Source: Flammeovirgaceae bacterium (GTDB lineage: Bacteria; Bacteroidota; Bacteroidia; Cytophagales; Cyclobacteriaceae). From it: DNA of 36,367 nucleotides. The stretch is taken from the NCBI GenBank assembly GCA_003229495.1, contig QIEB01000580.1:1-36367 (forward strand), written 5' to 3'. The notes beneath the pieces were generated by a model. It did no database searches. It was given only the letters and a program-made list of their open reading frames with translations, and was not told the DNA's origin. Positions within the stretch are counted from its first letter, which is position 1; every line of letters begins with the position of its first letter. Made by a program: the position numbers and the translations under genes. This document shows, one piece after another, positions 1 through 8,963 of the stretch.

Positions 1-808
1 AGCGTGCATAAAACCGCTGAAAGTATGAGTTGTCAGGAAAGGTCTCTGACAGGTATTGACTCACCTGTAAGGCCCGAATGAGTTCTTGTTCTTCTATGGC
101 CAAAATTCTCATAAGGAAGGACTGTGCTTCGGTTCGGGTGTAAAAAGCATTGTTCGCTACCTCCTGCAATTGCTTTATGCCAAGTTCCTTATCGCCCTTT
201 TTAAAGAACATCAAAACGGGTTTCAATATGGGATAATTCTCAGGTATCCAAACGGAATAGTAATTGTAAAGTGCATCTCCGAAAAGGAATTCCGGGCTTA
301 GATCGGATTGATTACTGCTTTTGTCAAGGTATTTGAGGGCATTTTTGCCAGCTGTGGCAGCCTTTCTCCAGCTGCTGCGTTCAGCCAGTAGTCTTCCCTT
401 AAAACCGTAGCCGGCAGCAAGGAAGAAGCCAGCCTCCACATTTTCAGGATCCTGATCATACATTTTATGCGCTAATTCTAACGATCGGTTCATGTATTCC
501 ATGAACTCTTCATCATAAGCGCCATTATCAATATTGGGCGCCATTCTCCACCACTGGCTCAGTCCCAGTAAAAAATATGGGAGCGGATGTTCAGGATGGT
601 CCTGGGCCAGCCAACGGAATTGACGCTCAGCTTTTTCAAATTTAAAATTGTACATGTCATTGACCGCCTGGGTGGCATCAATCTGGACGTCTTTATCCAT
701 CAACAGAATCTTCGATGAATCATCCTGACCGAAAGCGAATATAGAGGGCATCAGTAAACCGACAACTATAACTAAATTGCGAATTATATGATATCTTCTG
801 ACGTACAT
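1..808 (-). CDS. TPR-like / tetratricopeptide-type exported protein, C-terminus truncated by the left window edge
   Basis: Manual reverse translation from ATG at 808 stays open to position 1: MYVRRYHIIRNLVIVVGLLMPSIFAFGQDDSSKILLMDKDVQIDATQAVNDMYNFKFEKAERQFRWLAQDHPEHPLPYFLLGLSQWW...; signal peptide followed by helical TPR-like repeats. Absent from the ORF track, probably because it has no stop inside the window. Confidence 0.85.
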   Translation of the reverse strand, partial: MYVRRYHIIRNLVIVVGLLMPSIFAFGQDDSSKILLMDKDVQIDATQAVNDMYNFKFEKAERQFRWLAQDHPEHPLPYFLLGLSQWWRMAPNIDNGAYDEEFMEYMNRSLELAHKMYDQDPENVEAGFFLAAGYGFKGRLLAERSSWRKAATAGKNALKYLDKSSNQSDLSPEFLFGDALYNYYSVWIPENYPILKPVLMFFKKGDKELGIKQLQEVANNAFYTRTEAQSFLMRILAIEEQELIRALQVSQYLSETFPDNSYFQRFYAR

Positions 809-919
809 ATCTTACTTTATCTTCATAAAAACGTAAGGTCTCATATGTCAGATACAAAAAGGCATAAGTTTATGCAAGATGTCACTATTAGATGAGATGG
901 ATCTCTATTATTAGTGGTT

Positions 920-972
920 TTAAACCCGGATTATGCACAAGAAACCTATTCCGAGCTTAAACCGGGTTTAAG
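920..972. promoter_or_regulatory. Inverted-repeat cluster in the divergent intergenic region (TTAAACCCGG ... CTTAAACC-G-GGTTTAAG)
   Basis: TTAAACCCGG (920-929) is the exact reverse complement of CCGGGTTTAA (962-971); CTTAAACC (956-963) and GGTTTAAG (965-972) form a second, overlapping perfect inverted repeat. Confidence 0.5.
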
Positions 973-1047
973 ATAATAAAATCTCAATTTAGAGCCCTTT
1001 ACTTTAATAATTTATTAATTTCGCCAGGTTATAATTTATTCAAGAAT

Positions 1048-4000
1048 ATGCCAAACTTTGGGAGGTTAAACACTTATGCGGGATGGGTTGTTTTTGCCAT
1101 TGCCACACTAGTATATATTCTTACAGTTGAAGAAACGGCCAGTTTTTGGGATTGCGGGGAATTTATTGCCTCCAGCTATAAACTGCAGGTACCGCATCCT
1201 CCAGGTGCACCGTTCTTTTTGTTAATGGGGAGGCACTTTTCTTTCCTTGCTTTTGGAGACACCAGCCAGGTGGCCTATTGGATTAATATGATCAGTGTTC
1301 TGAGTTCAGGATTCACCATTCTATTCTTATTTTGGACCATTTCACTGCTTGGACGCAAATTGTTCAAAATCAATGAGTCTGAGATTTCTCAAACACAGAC
1401 GATTACCGTGATAGGTGGTAGCGTAATAGGTGCCTTGGCTTATACATTTTCCGATTCGTTCTGGTTCTCTGCGGGAGAAGCAGAGGTTTATGCAATGTCC
1501 TCCTTTTTTACCGCGTTTGTTTTTTGGGCTATTCTAAAATGGGAGCGAATTAATGATGAGAGTAGAAGTAATCGTTGGCTGATATTGATTGCCTATATGA
1601 TGGGACTCTCTATAGGTGTACACTTGTTGAACCTTGTTACCATTCCAGCGCTGGCAATGATCTATTACTATAAGAAATACAAGACCAGTACTATGGGATT
1701 TGTTGCCACTATGTTGGTAAGTGGCTTAATCATTGTTACCATTTTGTCTGGTATCATTCCGGGACTGCCTAGTTTAGCTGGGTCCTTTGAAGTGTTTTTT
1801 GTGAATAACCTGGGATTACCTTTCGGCGCAGGAATTGTGTTTACGGTCGTTCTATTGCTGGGCGGATTGGTATATGGAATCATAAAAACACAAAAACAAA
1901 ATCGACAAATTCTCAATACTGCGCTCCTCTCGCTTGCTTTTGTTTTAGTTGGTTATTCCAGCTACTCCATCATTGTGATCAGGTCAAATTACAACCCGCC
2001 AATTGATCAAAACAACCCTGACGACATAATGAGTATTGTTTCCTATTTAAAACGGGAACAATACGGGTACCGTCCACTACTGCATGGTCGATATTTTACG
2101 GCACAATTAACCGATCAGAAGAAAGGTCAGCCGGTATACGTGAAAGGGAAAGACAAATACGAAATTGCCCAATACCGAATAGAGAATATTTATGACCCAA
2201 CCCAAACCACAATATTACCCAGGATCTATAGCAACGATAAGAATCACGTTGCCAGATACCAAGAGGTACTAGGACTAAAGGATGGTGAGGTCCCCTCATT
2301 TACTGACAACATAGCGTTCCTGCTCAAACACCAATTGGGTCATATGTATTTCAGATACCTTCTTTGGAATTTCGCAGGTCGGGAAAGTGACGTACAGGAT
2401 GCCGATTGGTTGGCTCCATGGGACACCAACAAAGACCTGCCTGAAAGGTATGCTAACAACAAGGCACGAAATAATTATTTTATGCTACCGCTAATTCTAG
2501 GTCTGATAGGGATGTTTTTTCAGTTCAAACGTAATGAAAAAGGTTTTTGGGTAGTACTTCTACTATTTTTTCTATCTGGTATTGGCCTTATTCTGTACCT
2601 GAATTCACCTCCAATTGAACCCAGGGAACGGGATTATATATATGTAGGCTCTTTTTATGCTTTTGCTATTTGGATCGGTTTTGGGACCATGGCACTTGCT
2701 AATTGGCTCAAGAAGTATCTTCAAAATATTAGGGCGCCCATGGTCGCTACCGCGATCACTCTTATAGTGCCCTTGATAATGGCTGCAGAGGGATGGGACG
2801 ATCATAATCGTTCGAATCGTTTTTTCTCTGTAGACTCAGCAGTTAATTATCTTGAATCTTGCGCACCAAATGCCATCCTTTTTACAGGAGGTGACAACGA
2901 CACTTTTCCATTGTGGTATGCACAAGAGGTTGAAGGAGTACGTACAGACGTACGTGTAATCGTACTTACCTATTTTGCTACCGATTGGTACATCGATCAG
3001 ATGCGTCGAAATACTTACCAATCAGAACCTCTGCCGCTGTCTTTATCGGCCAAAAATTATAAACAAGGTGGTGCCAACGATTACCTGCTGGTCCGTGAAG
3101 ATCCTAGGCTCAAGGGCCAGGCCGTTGACCTGGATCAATATTTAAAGTTGATAAGAGAAGAAAGTGATTTGCTCCGGTTACCCACTTCATTTGGCGACTC
3201 AGTAAGCATAATGCCTTCAAAACGAATTGTACTTAAAGTCGACAGTGCGGAAGTTCTTGAAAAAGGTATTATCCCACATGGAAAAGAGCAGTTGATCACA
3301 AAGCAAATGGTAATACCCCTTAAAGGTGGTGCACTTTATAAAAACGACCTGGCACTTTTAGATATTCTAGCCACCAACAAATGGGAACGGCCCATTTATT
3401 TCAACCAAACCTCATTGATGAACATAAACCTGGATCTCAGGGATTTTGTGGTTCAGGAAGGGGCAACTTTCCGTCTTCTACCAATTGATAGTAAAAAACA
3501 AAGGACACTTGAAACTGCTATTAATACCGAAGTAGATTTCAATCCAGTTCAGAATCTAGTAAACTCGGAGGTTATGTACCACAATGTGATGGATAAATTC
3601 CGATGGCGAGAATTGGACAACCCAAAATCTTATTACAATACCGAAGACTACAAGGATAAGGCCATCTCTGTACACCGTTCTTATTTAAACAACCTGGCCG
3701 AATCCCTGATAGCAGAAAATAAGATTGAAAAAGCCAGGGAGGTACTGCTTAAAAGTCTGGAGGTAATGCCTGATAATGCCGTCCCCTATGGCATTTATAA
3801 TGCTGAGTCCGTCAGCTTACTTTTCGAAGTTGGCGAAACTGAAATGGCCCTTGAGGTGGCTGGTGTTCTTTCTAATCGTGCCGACGAAGAATTGAGTTAT
3901 CTCACAAAAAAAGGAATAACCAACAGAGATACCTATATAAATCTCCGTATACTGGATCTGTTGCGGAACACCATGAAATCAATGGGACAAACCGAAGAGG

Positions 4001-4053
4001 CTCAGGCACTGGAGGAAATTTTTCTACAACATTACAGTGTCTTTCAGAATTGA
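1048..4053 (+). CDS. DUF2723 family multi-pass membrane protein (TMEM260 / protein O-mannosyltransferase-like)
   Basis: 1001-aa ORF; N-terminal 'TVEETASFWDCGEFIASSYKLQVPHPPGAPFFLLMGR' typical of DUF2723; many TM segments and a soluble C-terminal helical region. Confidence 0.9.
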   Translation: MPNFGRLNTYAGWVVFAIATLVYILTVEETASFWDCGEFIASSYKLQVPHPPGAPFFLLMGRHFSFLAFGDTSQVAYWINMISVLSSGFTILFLFWTISLLGRKLFKINESEISQTQTITVIGGSVIGALAYTFSDSFWFSAGEAEVYAMSSFFTAFVFWAILKWERINDESRSNRWLILIAYMMGLSIGVHLLNLVTIPALAMIYYYKKYKTSTMGFVATMLVSGLIIVTILSGIIPGLPSLAGSFEVFFVNNLGLPFGAGIVFTVVLLLGGLVYGIIKTQKQNRQILNTALLSLAFVLVGYSSYSIIVIRSNYNPPIDQNNPDDIMSIVSYLKREQYGYRPLLHGRYFTAQLTDQKKGQPVYVKGKDKYEIAQYRIENIYDPTQTTILPRIYSNDKNHVARYQEVLGLKDGEVPSFTDNIAFLLKHQLGHMYFRYLLWNFAGRESDVQDADWLAPWDTNKDLPERYANNKARNNYFMLPLILGLIGMFFQFKRNEKGFWVVLLLFFLSGIGLILYLNSPPIEPRERDYIYVGSFYAFAIWIGFGTMALANWLKKYLQNIRAPMVATAITLIVPLIMAAEGWDDHNRSNRFFSVDSAVNYLESCAPNAILFTGGDNDTFPLWYAQEVEGVRTDVRVIVLTYFATDWYIDQMRRNTYQSEPLPLSLSAKNYKQGGANDYLLVREDPRLKGQAVDLDQYLKLIREESDLLRLPTSFGDSVSIMPSKRIVLKVDSAEVLEKGIIPHGKEQLITKQMVIPLKGGALYKNDLALLDILATNKWERPIYFNQTSLMNINLDLRDFVVQEGATFRLLPIDSKKQRTLETAINTEVDFNPVQNLVNSEVMYHNVMDKFRWRELDNPKSYYNTEDYKDKAISVHRSYLNNLAESLIAENKIEKAREVLLKSLEVMPDNAVPYGIYNAESVSLLFEVGETEMALEVAGVLSNRADEELSYLTKKGITNRDTYINLRILDLLRNTMKSMGQTEEAQALEEIFLQHYSVFQN

Positions 4054-4827
4054 TCATTTGGTCAGGATGCAAAAAAGATCCAGACCTTTTGCCCCTTCCT
4101 CAACTAGAATATAGTCCTCATGGGTGATACCGGTGACTAACTGGTTATCCTGTCTTTGTAACTTCTTGCGGTTGATTCGGTTTAGAATGTCATAGGGAAT
4201 ACGCAACAGACTGGCAGGTAACCGGTATTGAAGATCAAGTACATCAAACCGGGTGATCTTTTCAACTGCCTGTTTATTGTGATTATAATAACTCATTACC
4301 TTTTCATTGCCTGCAATTCCTTTGATCTGCACCTTGTTAAAAACCGCTTCAGCCAGTTCTTTTAATTGGTGACTTTGATATTCTCTTTGGTGCCAGGGGT
4401 TTCGGGTAAGGGTAAACTTGATGTTCGGTGTGGTAATAAGAGCTAATCCTCCGGGCTTTAATACTCGTGCTATTTCACGCAAGAAAGTCAGGTCATCTTT
4501 TATATGTTCAATTACCTGAAAGCTGATCACCCTGTCAAACGAATTGTCCGGGAGTATCGCCATTGGGGGAATATTCATTGGCATAAACTCCACCTGGGGA
4601 TAAATTGTTTGCAGTTTTTCAAGTACCCCGCCTACCTTATCTATCGCGACATACCGTTGACACCTGGATTGCATTAATGCAATTCCCCTACCCTCTCCAC
4701 AGCCCACTTCCAGTAAATTTCCAACTATATATGGCTGGGCCAGATAGTAGGCTTTAATCAGACGCTGATGGATAGGATTATCAGAATCCAGGGTGTCACT
4801 AGTAATCTCTGTTGTGTAAATTGCCAT
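4054..4827 (-). CDS. Class I SAM-dependent methyltransferase
   Basis: 257-aa ORF with SAM motif I 'LLEVGCGEGRGIALM' and 'FDRVISFQVIEHIKDDLTFLREIARVLKPGGLALITTPN'. Confidence 0.9.
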   Translation of the reverse strand: MAIYTTEITSDTLDSDNPIHQRLIKAYYLAQPYIVGNLLEVGCGEGRGIALMQSRCQRYVAIDKVGGVLEKLQTIYPQVEFMPMNIPPMAILPDNSFDRVISFQVIEHIKDDLTFLREIARVLKPGGLALITTPNIKFTLTRNPWHQREYQSHQLKELAEAVFNKVQIKGIAGNEKVMSYYNHNKQAVEKITRFDVLDLQYRLPASLLRIPYDILNRINRKKLQRQDNQLVTGITHEDYILVEEGAKGLDLFCILTK

Positions 4828-4850
4828 CCCAACTTTTTAAGTAGGACGGC

Positions 4851-4858
4851 CAAAGTTA
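4851..4858 (-). promoter_or_regulatory. Candidate Bacteroidota -7 element (TAACTTTG) for the methyltransferase gene
   Basis: Plus-strand CAAAGTTA reads TAACTTTG on the minus strand, matching TAnnTTTG, 24 bp upstream of the ATG at 4827; no well-spaced -33 TTG. Confidence 0.35.
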
Positions 4859-4924
4859 TGTCAAATATTACAAGAACTTAAGGAGGTGGTTTAATAATTC
4901 TACTAAATTAGTTAATATTAAAAA

Positions 4925-6124
4925 ATGTCCAAAGACCTAATTTTCCAGACATTTCTTAGTGTAAGATGCTTTTTGCTATCTGTTCAGTGTTTGTTGACTT
5001 GGTCCGTTTGTATTGGTCAGGAAGAAAGTTTAAATACCCTGGACCTTTACCAAACAGACGGCCTGGTTAATTGTAGATTTTCATTACTGGACCAGGGTGA
5101 TTCTCTCTGGATATATGCTGCACTCGAATTTAAGCAAACAGTTGAAGATTCCTCGTTGTGGATTGAAACTTCCTGGATATCAAGCAACCAGATTTTCCTG
5201 GACTCCACGGTACTGGTGCTTGAAAACAATAAACGGGCCATTATGAAATGGGGATTCACACCAAGAACGGTGCCTACCTTGTTCACATTATCCTTGAATT
5301 GGAAAGCGCGCACCTGGACCTTTCAAGAACATTTTCCCATGAGCGCTTACCATCCATCCGGTGGTCTGTCTCTAAGACACTACTCAAAATCAATTTTAAA
5401 TACCTGGGTTCATTACCATGATAGTGTCCAGATAAATACCATGGGAAATAAAATGGTATTTACATATTTCTATGATCATGAATTTGATCCTGCCAGACCT
5501 CCCATGACCATAAGGCCAGATAAAGGAAGCGGAACTCTTGAAATCGATACTATTCTGGTACTGACTCCGGATCAAATATTTAGTCCAAACAAACCCGGTC
5601 TATATTTTTTTCAGACGGACAGCAGTTCAACCCTGGGGACAGCACTTTTTGTCTCGGACAAGCATTTTCCTCAACCACAGGAAATTAAAGAACTTTCCGA
5701 ACCACTGATCTATATTACCACCAAAGGAGAGTATCAAAAACTAAGGAAGGATCTGACTAGCAAACAAGCATTGGACAAATTCTGGTTGTCAACGGTAGGA
5801 TCTCCTGAAAAGGCCCGCAGATCAATCAAGAATTTTTATCATAATATTGAAGTGGCCAATATTTTGTTCACCAGTTACAAAGAAGGATGGAAAACTGATC
5901 GTGGAATGATCTATACGGTGTTGGGCCCTCCTTTATCAGTAGTGAAAGAGCATGAAACCGAGACCTGGTTTTATAAGGACATAGCCAATGAGGAATTAAG
6001 CTTTGTATTTAAAAAAATTAGAAATATCTTCTCAAATAATCATTACGAATTACTTAGGGATAAATCCTACGATCGTCAATGGTTTCTGGCTATTGATCGC
6101 TGGAGGGATGGGCAAATAAAATAG
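4925..6124 (+). CDS. GWxTD domain-containing exported protein
   Basis: 399-aa ORF with N-terminal hydrophobic segment and the motif 'YKEGWKTDRGMIYTVLGPP' characteristic of GWxTD proteins of Bacteroidota. Confidence 0.8.
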   Translation: MSKDLIFQTFLSVRCFLLSVQCLLTWSVCIGQEESLNTLDLYQTDGLVNCRFSLLDQGDSLWIYAALEFKQTVEDSSLWIETSWISSNQIFLDSTVLVLENNKRAIMKWGFTPRTVPTLFTLSLNWKARTWTFQEHFPMSAYHPSGGLSLRHYSKSILNTWVHYHDSVQINTMGNKMVFTYFYDHEFDPARPPMTIRPDKGSGTLEIDTILVLTPDQIFSPNKPGLYFFQTDSSSTLGTALFVSDKHFPQPQEIKELSEPLIYITTKGEYQKLRKDLTSKQALDKFWLSTVGSPEKARRSIKNFYHNIEVANILFTSYKEGWKTDRGMIYTVLGPPLSVVKEHETETWFYKDIANEELSFVFKKIRNIFSNNHYELLRDKSYDRQWFLAIDRWRDGQIK

Positions 6125-6126
6125 CC

Positions 6127-6882
6127 ATGTCACCACCAAAAACTCCTGAGAAAACTTTCCTATTTGGTACCCGTGCAGTCATGGAGGGCATAAATGCAGG
6201 ACGGGAAATTGACAAAATTCTTGTGCTTAAGAACCTAAAGAATCCATTAATTCAAGAGTTATTGAGTTTGGCCATGGAAAACCGGATACCCGTACAGAGG
6301 GTGCCCGTACAGAAACTTCAGCGCTATACCAGAAAAAATCATCAAGGCGTCGTTTGCCTGCTTTCTGCCATCAGTTACAGTTCTTTGGATCACGTGATTT
6401 CACAAGCTTTCATGGAAGGACGGGCTCCATTAATTGCCATACTTGACCGGATAACCGACGTAAGGAACTTTGGAGCTATCGCCCGGACTGCTGATGCGGC
6501 TGGCGCTGATGCCCTGGTGGTACCTCTAACCGGCCATGCCCAAGTAACAGAAGACGCTATCAAAACTTCAGCAGGGGTCTTGAACTACTTGCCAGTTTGC
6601 CGGGTAAACAGCTTAAGATCCTGTATAAAGGAGCTTCAAGATAGTGGCTTACAAGTTGTGGCCTGTTCCGAAAAAGCCAGGGAATTGATGTACTCGGTGG
6701 ATTTAACTGGCCCCACAGCTCTTCTAATGGGTTCAGAACAGAATGGTATTGGAATAGAATTGTTGGCCATCTGTGATCTTCATGTCAAAATTCCCATGGT
6801 GGGGAAAATTTCCTCTTTGAATGTGTCTGTAGCAACCGGCCTGGTGCTTTATGAGTGTGTTAGGCAAAGGTCAGGATCATAG
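6127..6882 (+). CDS. rlmB: 23S rRNA (guanosine-2'-O-)-methyltransferase RlmB (SpoU/TrmH family)
   Basis: SpoU motifs 'LDRITDVRNFGAIARTADAAGADALVVP', 'LLMGSEQNGIG' and 'IPMVGKISSLNVSVATGLVLYE'. Confidence 0.93.
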   Translation: MSPPKTPEKTFLFGTRAVMEGINAGREIDKILVLKNLKNPLIQELLSLAMENRIPVQRVPVQKLQRYTRKNHQGVVCLLSAISYSSLDHVISQAFMEGRAPLIAILDRITDVRNFGAIARTADAAGADALVVPLTGHAQVTEDAIKTSAGVLNYLPVCRVNSLRSCIKELQDSGLQVVACSEKARELMYSVDLTGPTALLMGSEQNGIGIELLAICDLHVKIPMVGKISSLNVSVATGLVLYECVRQRSGS

Positions 6883-7956
6883 GTATTTCAACATTTTATG
6901 CGCCTTAATATCAGCGGAGAAATTTCTGAATTGCTGCTCATCGTTTTTTTCACAAATGACCAATACGTTATCAATATCCGCTACCAAATAACCATCCAGT
7001 CCCTGAACAATAATTAACTTGTCCTTGGGTCCTTTTACAATACAATTCTTAGTATCGTATGCAAGGATGGTGGCCTCAAAAACATTGTTGTTTTCGTCCT
7101 TTTTCTTCATGTCATGTAAAGTTGCCCAAGAGCCAATATCGGACCATCCAAAGTCTGCCTGGACCACGTACACATTGGATGCTTTTTCCATTACCCCATA
7201 ATCAATGGAAATGTTCTTGCATTGATAGTAGACATCCTTGATAAAATTGGGCTCCTGTGGAGAATGGTATAAGGATTCTCCCTGAGCAAACAATTCTGCC
7301 ATATCAGGCAAAAACTTTTCGAATGCAGATTGGATGGTATTTACATTCCAGATAAAAATTCCGGCATTCCAAACAAAGTCCCCGCTGTCCAGAAATTTCT
7401 TCGCTAGTTCTATTCCAGGTTTTTCAGTGAATGTTTTCACTTTCTTTACCTGATCAGCTAAGTCTGGAAGAAATTGAATATATCCGTAGCCTGTCTCTGG
7501 TCTATTGGGTTTAATACCAATGGTGATGATACGATCCGAGCTAGCCGCAGATTCAACAGCAGTTAAAATTACCTCTTCGAATTCCTTCTCTTTAAAAACA
7601 GTATGATCGGAAGGTGTGACAATAATATTGGCGTTTTTGTTTTTGGCAGCAATCTTATAACTGGCATAAGCGATACATGGTGCGGTATTCCTGCCCATTG
7701 GCTCAGACAATATCTGATGGTCACTTAAATTCGGTAAATGTTCTTTTACCAGATCCACATAAGAACTGTTAGTAACTACATACACATTCTCTTGTGGACA
7801 GATACTTTTGAATCGATTATTGGTTAATTGGATTAGGGAATATCCTGTATCCAACACATCCAAAAACTGCTTGGGGCGATAGTTACGGCTATAGGGCCAA
7901 AACCGACTTCCCACTCCACCAGCCATAATTACCACATAGGTGTCCTGATTAATCAT
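6877..7956 (-). CDS. manC: Mannose-1-phosphate guanylyltransferase
   Basis: 'YVVIMAGGVGSRFWPYSRNYRPKQFLDVL' nucleotidyltransferase signature and 'ENVYVVTN...ILSEPMGRNTAPCIAYA'. Confidence 0.92.
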   Translation of the reverse strand: MINQDTYVVIMAGGVGSRFWPYSRNYRPKQFLDVLDTGYSLIQLTNNRFKSICPQENVYVVTNSSYVDLVKEHLPNLSDHQILSEPMGRNTAPCIAYASYKIAAKNKNANIIVTPSDHTVFKEKEFEEVILTAVESAASSDRIITIGIKPNRPETGYGYIQFLPDLADQVKKVKTFTEKPGIELAKKFLDSGDFVWNAGIFIWNVNTIQSAFEKFLPDMAELFAQGESLYHSPQEPNFIKDVYYQCKNISIDYGVMEKASNVYVVQADFGWSDIGSWATLHDMKKKDENNNVFEATILAYDTKNCIVKGPKDKLIIVQGLDGYLVADIDNVLVICEKNDEQQFRNFSADIKAHKMLKYL

Positions 7957-8963
7957 ATAATTCCCTCTTTTAACAGATCATGTAAATGAACAAACCCTAA
8001 TACCCGACCTTCCTCGGTAACAATTAATTGAGTAATGTTAAACTCCTGCATATTAGCCAAAGCTTGCACTGCAAAACACTCTTTATCTACAGTTTGCGGA
8101 TTGCTGGACATAATGGCTTCCGCAGTTACACTTCCTGAAATATCCTTTGATTTAAGCATTCTTCTCAAATCTCCATCTGTAATAATCCCCTTCAATATCT
8201 GCCTTTCATCCACCACAGCGGTGGCGCCCAGGCGTTTAGTAGTCATTTCCAGGATGATTTCTTCGATTGATGCATCAATCAGAACCACCGGACAATCATT
8301 ATTGGGATAAATGTCAGATACCTTCAAATACAGCTGCTTACCCAGCGAGCCACCGGGATGATATTGTGCAAAATCACTACTGCTAAACCCTCGGGCCTCC
8401 AGCAAACAAACCGCCAGCGCATCACCAAGTGCCAGGTGTACAGTAGTGCTGGTGGTGGGGGCCAGATTATGAGGACAGGCCTCCTCATTTATAGTAGCGT
8501 TTATCACGTAGTCTGCCTGTATTGCCAGTTCTGACTCCACGTTGCTTACCATAGCAATGAGTTGACATCCTGTGCGCTTAACCAAAGGTACCAGGACTTT
8601 GATCTCTGGGGTATTGCCACTTTTTGACAGCACCATTACCATGTCCTCTATCTTGATCATTCCAAGGTCACCATGTATTGCGTCCCCAGCGTGCATAAAG
8701 ATAGCCGGAGTGCCGGTAGAATTTAAGGTGGCGGTAATTTTATTGGCAATGATGGCGCTTTTGCCTATTCCTGAGACCACCACACGTCCTTTACATTGCA
8801 GAATTGCTTCCACTGAGGATACAAATCCCTGGTCGATATATCCGCTAACCTTATCAATGGCCTGGGCTTCATTAATAAGTACTTTTTTAGCTGTTTCTCT
8901 GATATTTTTTAGTAAATTCAATATTGAGATGCCCTTAAAATAAGATTGCCTAAAGATAGTCAA
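7953..8963 (-). CDS. kdsD: KpsF/GutQ family sugar isomerase (D-arabinose-5-phosphate isomerase), SIS domain plus two CBS domains
   Basis: 'GRVVVSGIGKSAIIANKITATLNSTGTPAIFMHAGDAIHGDLGMI' SIS domain; 'FAQYHPGGSLGKQL' signature; C-terminal CBS pair. The track start at 8963 is a TTG; an internal TTG near 8921 is an alternative. Confidence 0.92.
   Translation of the reverse strand: MTIFRQSYFKGISILNLLKNIRETAKKVLINEAQAIDKVSGYIDQGFVSSVEAILQCKGRVVVSGIGKSAIIANKITATLNSTGTPAIFMHAGDAIHGDLGMIKIEDMVMVLSKSGNTPEIKVLVPLVKRTGCQLIAMVSNVESELAIQADYVINATINEEACPHNLAPTTSTTVHLALGDALAVCLLEARGFSSSDFAQYHPGGSLGKQLYLKVSDIYPNNDCPVVLIDASIEEIILEMTTKRLGATAVVDERQILKGIITDGDLRRMLKSKDISGSVTAEAIMSSNPQTVDKECFAVQALANMQEFNITQLIVTEEGRVLGFVHLHDLLKEGII

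Noticed and set aside
2938-2970. GTACGTACAGACGTACGTG... GTAC-rich symmetric stretch
   Set aside because: Within the DUF2723 coding frame (EGVRTDVRVIVLTYF); explained by codon content.
8572-8943. 123-aa plus-strand ORF
   Set aside because: Antisense to the kdsD-type gene, no recognisable motif.
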